A stretch of DNA of 64,000 nt, taken from positions 1-64,000 of the forward strand of contig CAJTMR010000009.1 in NCBI GenBank assembly GCA_910577325.1, written 5' to 3'. Source of the stretch: an uncultured Parabacteroides sp. GTDB taxonomy: Bacteria; Bacteroidota; Bacteroidia; Bacteroidales; Tannerellaceae. The notes beneath the pieces are model-generated. The model searched no databases and had not been told where the DNA came from. It saw only the letters and a list, made by a program, of their open reading frames with translations. This document shows positions 60,641 through 64,000 of this stretch, in pieces. A program made the position numbers and the translations under genes. Positions within the stretch are counted from its first letter, which is position 1. The number at the start of each line of letters is the position of its first letter.

Positions 60641-61174
60641 ATGAAGAGAGTTTTCTGTCCCAAGTGTGACAATCAGTTGGCATTTGACGAAACAAAATAT
60701 CCGGAGGGTAAAGTATTGGCGTTCGTATGCCCCCAATGTGGTTCCCAGTTCAAGATCAAGTTGGGGCGGAAGGTGGTCCGTACCGAATCCGGACAAGAGA
60801 AAGAGGTAAAGGAGCCGGATTTTTCCTGCGGCTATATTACGGTTATTGAAAATTCTTTCGGGTTCAAACAGGAACTTCCCCTCGTAATGGGTGATAATGT
60901 GATTGGCCGCCGTAATAAAGATACCACCGGGGTCGATGTACCTATCATTACAAGTGATCCCAGCATGGGGCGTAAACATTGTGTGATAAATGTAAAAGAA
61001 GACAGGGAAGGAAAGCTTGTGTACATGTTGCGTGATTTTCCGAGTCTTACCGGAACATTCTTGTGCAGTACCCTTGTCGGAAAGAAAGAACAGGTACGGA
61101 TCGGCGAAGGTGCTATTGTGACGATCGGTGCTACTACTTTTATTGTCCATGTGCCGGGAGGTGAGGAAAGGTAG
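60641..61174 (+). CDS. zinc-ribbon plus FHA-domain protein
   Basis: A 177-residue protein with an N-terminal MJ0042-like zinc ribbon (FCPKCDNQLAFD, then VCPQCGSQFKI) and a C-terminal FHA domain (VIGRRNKDTTGVDVPIITSDPSMGRKHCVINV). FHA domains bind phosphothreonine; the Zn-ribbon/FHA pairing is found in Bacteroidetes. No kinase is adjacent. A TAAATTTG -7 box is at 60599-60606. Confidence 0.9.
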   Translation: MKRVFCPKCDNQLAFDETKYPEGKVLAFVCPQCGSQFKIKLGRKVVRTESGQEKEVKEPDFSCGYITVIENSFGFKQELPLVMGDNVIGRRNKDTTGVDVPIITSDPSMGRKHCVINVKEDREGKLVYMLRDFPSLTGTFLCSTLVGKKEQVRIGEGAIVTIGATTFIVHVPGGEER

Positions 61175-61446
61175 GCATTCCGGTTGGATATAGATACTGT
61201 CCGGAGTGAAACAGACCTTTTGCATCAGGGCGATAAGGGAAATTGGGGGAATTTAGCGTAGGTTTCGGGATAGATGAATGCAAAAAATCCTTTTCGACTC
61301 CGGACCAGTAACCTGAACTAAAAATCATTATTCATGTTTTTTACTTTCGGCTTTGAATATAAAACAACTCATATCGGTTTTTGATTACGCCCTTTTACCT
61401 AAAGAACCACAAAGATGTTAAACGAAAGTTTTATTGACTATGATTG

Positions 61447-61516
61447 GGAGCCTGTTTAAATTTTCTTCAAAAAGAATTCTCAAAAGAATGCGGAACAAAA
61501 TTTAAACAGGCTCTGA
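61447..61516. repeat. dispersed palindromic repeat, copy 4 (complete)
   Basis: Left arm GAGCCTGTTTAAATTTT and right arm AAAATTTAAACAGGCTC, loop of about 36 nt. Same core as copies 1-3. Confidence 0.8.
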
Positions 61517-61599
61517 TTTGCAGAACGTTTTTTTCTATCACAACTTTTATGTTGTTAGCTTTCTTGGCACTATCATGCGTATATTATGAGATAATTACT

Positions 61600-61607
61600 T
61601 ACATTTG
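61600..61607 (+). promoter_or_regulatory. -7 box upstream of the pseudo-protease gene
   Basis: TACATTTG, perfect TAnnTTTG, 28 nt upstream of the ATG at 61636. Confidence 0.6.
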
Positions 61608-61635
61608 CGTCTGTATCTGATAACATGAAAAAGAA

Positions 61636-63363
61636 ATGAGACGAATATTACATTTGATTTTGATCAGTTGCTTGTGCCTCTCGGCAGCAGCTCAGAAAAA
61701 TGCCCCTAAATGGATGGACAAAGCCAAGAGGGCGGTTTTTACAGTCACGACTTATGGAAAGGATGGAAATAAACTTGCGACCGGTACGGGATTTTTTATT
61801 TCCGAAACGGGAGTGGCTGTCTCCGCATACGATCTCTTTAAGGGAGCAAGGGAGGCAACGGTCACAGATTCCGAAGGAAAGACTTTTCCTGTGAAGAATA
61901 TTCAGGGTGCTGACGATCTGTATGATGCCATAAAGTTTCAGGTCGTGGTGCCGAAGAAGGTCGCTTTCCTGCCGGTCGCTGCCAGTCCGGTGGCAAACGG
62001 AACGAATGCTTATTTGTTGCCGTACTCTACCGGTAAGAAGGCTACCTTCAAGTCCGGCGAGGTCGTCGAAGTAAGTAAATTGAAAGAACCGTATAAGTAT
62101 TATAAGATGGCAATCGCGTTGGATGAGAGTGAACTCAATGCTCCATTGCTGACTCCCGAAGGGGAGGTGTTCGGGTTGGCACAGGCGGATGCCGGTGGAA
62201 GGAAAGATATTTGTTACGGGCTTTCTGCCGGATATGTCGGTAGCTTGTCGATAAGTTCTACCGACTACTTAAGTTCTGTATATCGCAGTATTGATATACA
62301 GAAAGGATGGCCGAAGGAACTGGACCAGGCTACGTTGGCACTCTACCTGATCAGTGGTACGCAGGACGTAAAAACACGCTTGGAAACGGTCAATGACTTT
62401 ATTGCATCTTTTCCGGATGCTCCCGACGGTTATCTGACTCGTTCCGATCTTTATGCTTACAACCGTGTGGAACTGGCAAGTTCTCCATCTGAACAGGCCG
62501 TATATCTGCAAAAGGCGTTGGAGGACATAAAAAACGCTTCCAGGTACAGTGACAAGAAAGGCGACTTCTGGTATAACCAGGCCAAGCTGATCTACGGTGT
62601 CGTTTCGGTCGACAGCACGCTGGCCGATCCCGCTTGGACAATCGAAACAGCCATGGAGGCACTGGACAAGGCGATCGGAGAGGATGATCAGCCTGCCTGC
62701 CATCAGTTAAGGGCGGATATCTTATTCAATAAAGGAGAGTTTCAACAAGCGTTCGATGAATATATGATCGTAAACAATAGTGATATTGCCTCTTCCTCTT
62801 CCTATTATTTGGCTGCAAAGGCGAAGGAACAGGTGACAGGTTTCAATATCGGCGATGTGATCGACCTGCTGGATAAGGCGATTGAGAAATGTGGCACGAA
62901 TATGAATGTTGAGGCGGCCGCTTATGTGCTCGAACGGATCGATTGGCGCCTGCGTCTTGCACAATATACGGAGGCTGTTGCCGATTATGATCTTTATTAT
63001 AGGTTGCTTGGCGGTCAGGTACTTCCGAATTTCTTTTTCTTACGCGAACAAGCCAAGTTCCGTGCCGGTGACCTGGAAGGGGCTTTGAAGGATATCCAGA
63101 CTGCCATACTGGGTAGTTCCGATACGCCCGACTACTATGCGGAAGAGGCCTCCATCTACGTTCGCATGCAGAAGTATCCGGATGCTCTGAAAAGCATAGA
63201 GAAAGCGATTGCGATCGCTCCCGATTTCGGAGCATGCTATCGTTTGCGGGGGGTATGTTACGTCCGTTTGGAAAAGAAAGCGGAAGCTTGCGAAGCATTC
63301 AACAAAGCGAAAGAGTTGGGTGACCCTCTTGCTGAAAAACTGATAAAAGAACATTGTAAATAA
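61636..63363 (+). CDS. secreted trypsin-like-fold / TPR protein (protease motifs lost)
   Basis: A 575-residue protein with a signal peptide (ends AAAQ near residue 19), an HtrA/trypsin-like N-terminal region (residues 30-200: VFTVTTYGKDGNKLATGTGFFISETGVAVSAYDLF) and TPR-type helical repeats from about 270 to the end (YLTRSDLYAYNRV, YYAEEASIYVRMQKYPDALKSIEKAIAIAPDF). Of the catalytic triad, the His box reads SAYDLF and the Ser box reads ELNAPLL, so it is probably not a protease. Likely a periplasmic scaffold. Followed after 9 nt by a small secreted protein gene. Confidence 0.85.
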   Translation: MRRILHLILISCLCLSAAAQKNAPKWMDKAKRAVFTVTTYGKDGNKLATGTGFFISETGVAVSAYDLFKGAREATVTDSEGKTFPVKNIQGADDLYDAIKFQVVVPKKVAFLPVAASPVANGTNAYLLPYSTGKKATFKSGEVVEVSKLKEPYKYYKMAIALDESELNAPLLTPEGEVFGLAQADAGGRKDICYGLSAGYVGSLSISSTDYLSSVYRSIDIQKGWPKELDQATLALYLISGTQDVKTRLETVNDFIASFPDAPDGYLTRSDLYAYNRVELASSPSEQAVYLQKALEDIKNASRYSDKKGDFWYNQAKLIYGVVSVDSTLADPAWTIETAMEALDKAIGEDDQPACHQLRADILFNKGEFQQAFDEYMIVNNSDIASSSSYYLAAKAKEQVTGFNIGDVIDLLDKAIEKCGTNMNVEAAAYVLERIDWRLRLAQYTEAVADYDLYYRLLGGQVLPNFFFLREQAKFRAGDLEGALKDIQTAILGSSDTPDYYAEEASIYVRMQKYPDALKSIEKAIAIAPDFGACYRLRGVCYVRLEKKAEACEAFNKAKELGDPLAEKLIKEHCK

Positions 63364-63372
63364 GAGAGAAAA

Positions 63373-63792
63373 ATGAAAAAACTATTGCCCTTGTTACTTG
63401 TAGCTGTTCTCCCGTTCGGTATGGCTCAAAGTAATCAGAAAAAGACGGAGTGTGTGAATACAACATTGCTCAATAGAGAGTTATCAGAGATCAAGGCGTT
63501 GGTCAATGGTGAATGGGAACTGGTAAGTGGCGGGAATGCCCGAGAGTTATGCGAGTATGAAAATACGTTTATCACGTTTGCGGACGATCAATACGTCTGG
63601 ACGGAGGACGGCAAAGCCGAACCGGGCGCCTTGAACTGGCGCAAGACGGAGATAGAGACCGGGCACAAGGTTTATTTGATGGATGTCTTTTATGCGACCC
63701 ATCCGGCTTATCCTGTGTCTGTCAAAGGAGATACTCTTATCCTGCAGGATTGTTCGGAAACCAGATATGAATATACGTTAATCCGGAAATAG
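63373..63792 (+). CDS. small secreted beta-rich protein
   Basis: The 139-residue protein has a signal peptide (KKLLPLLLVAVLPFGMAQ) and a compact domain with repeated Trp/Tyr strands (VNGEWELVSGG, FITFADDQYVWTEDGK, KVYLMDVFYATHP, DTLILQDCSETRYEYTLI). The pattern resembles lipocalin-like or META-type domains. I do not recognise it. Second gene of a two-gene operon. Confidence 0.8.
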   Translation: MKKLLPLLLVAVLPFGMAQSNQKKTECVNTTLLNRELSEIKALVNGEWELVSGGNARELCEYENTFITFADDQYVWTEDGKAEPGALNWRKTEIETGHKVYLMDVFYATHPAYPVSVKGDTLILQDCSETRYEYTLIRK

Positions 63793-63812
63793 CCTCTCTT
63801 CAGAAGGTAAGC

Positions 63813-63889
63813 GCGAATCCGTGATTTTACATGAGCCGGTTTCTACTTCCGTAAAACTTGGGTTGTATAAAATCACGGATTCGCTTTTG
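63813..63889. terminator. long-stem bidirectional terminator
   Basis: Exact 17-bp arms 63813-63829 (GCGAATCCGTGATTTTA) and 63868-63884, followed by TTTT; serves both convergent genes. Confidence 0.85.
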
Positions 63890-63895
63890 TGAGGA

Positions 63896-64000
63896 TTACT
63901 TTCTTTTTAGGATTCTTTTGCCTAACCACTTTCTTATCGGTTCGTCATAAAGTTTCAGGCAGAGGTAAGCCAAGATGATGCTGCCGCCATAGACCGCAAT
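63896..64000 (-). CDS. acyltransferase C-terminal end (partial)
   Basis: The last 34 codons of a minus-strand gene cut by the window edge: a membrane segment (VYGGSIILAYLCLKLYD) and the ending EPIRKWLGKRILKRK, the typical C-terminus of acyltransferase-3 family (OafA/NodX-like) integral membrane O-acyltransferases. Family assignment from this short end is tentative. Confidence 0.65.
   Translation of the reverse strand: MAVYGGSIILAYLCLKLYDEPIRKWLGKRILKRK

Larger units (their letters stand above)
61175..61635. other. FHA gene to TPR gene intergenic region
   Basis: About 460 nt without a credible gene. It contains repeat copy 4 (61447-61516) and the promoter of the next gene (TACATTTG at 61600-61607). 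The stretch 61180-61440 has no other feature I can support. Confidence 0.6.

Noticed and set aside
1..64000. CRISPR arrays and rRNA genes
   Set aside because: No regularly spaced repeats and no rRNA-like stretches were seen; only one tRNA gene was recognised.

Overview
The window is chromosomal DNA of a Bacteroidales gut-type bacterium, most likely Parabacteroides or a close relative (genus is inference). Support comes from a SusC/SusD pair, DUF5686 and DUF1460 proteins, a 'smalltalk' micro-protein next to an amidase, weak Shine-Dalgarno sites, and many promoters of the Bacteroidetes form TTTG - about 20 nt - TAnnTTTG.

Left half (1 to about 30.6 kb) is mobile DNA that looks nested. The outer layer is an AT-rich mobilizable element: Zn-ribbon/HTH protein and tyrosine integrase (29.9-30.5 kb), HTH protein, AEP-type primase, DUF3987 helicase, candidate oriT, MobC, MOBP-type relaxase, a membrane-anchored protein and a serine recombinase (0-5.5 kb). 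Its integrase is in two pieces: the N-terminal part stops at the HxxRH box at 28.8 kb, and a C-terminal tail with the catalytic Tyr lies at 5.8-6.0 kb. The roughly 22.8 kb between them looks like a second, CTnDOT-related element: two tandem tyrosine recombinases (6.3-8.8 kb), two Xis-like HTH genes (9.2-9.8 kb), an IS982-type remnant, and decayed rteA/rteB (21.9-23.6 kb). It has no conjugation genes.

The inner element carries two cargo blocks. The first (10.6-21.8 kb) is an AT-rich operon of an Xre regulator, a 2984-residue protein that joins S1-S1-cold-shock-DEDDh exonuclease-RecQ helicase-UvrD helicase, and a frameshifted coiled-coil UvrD-like helicase gene. I consider this the best candidate for an undescribed, probably anti-phage or anti-plasmid, system. 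The second (24.4-28.6 kb) is a coupled pair: a DUF4143 ATPase with a nuclease-like C-terminus and a TOTE-type primase-helicase-PLD protein.

The right half (30.7-64 kb) is core genome: dnaK; a SusC/SusD uptake pair with a 21-bp inverted-repeat-flanked segment upstream that holds a promoter (possible invertible switch); HU-like/smalltalk/amidase module; tRNA-Ser(GGA); a TetR-FabH-FabG-RluA operon; EamA transporter; cutC; pspC-uvrB-DUF1460; DUF5686; Crp/Fnr regulator; kdsA, miaA, gap; a small envelope-stress-like cluster (YtxH, holin-like); prmA; GH78 rhamnosidase; rplU-rpmA; FHA protein; a degenerate trypsin-like/TPR protein; and the end of an acyltransferase gene. Non-coding structures include four copies of a dispersed palindromic repeat and a 408-bp element with 38-bp terminal inverted repeats.
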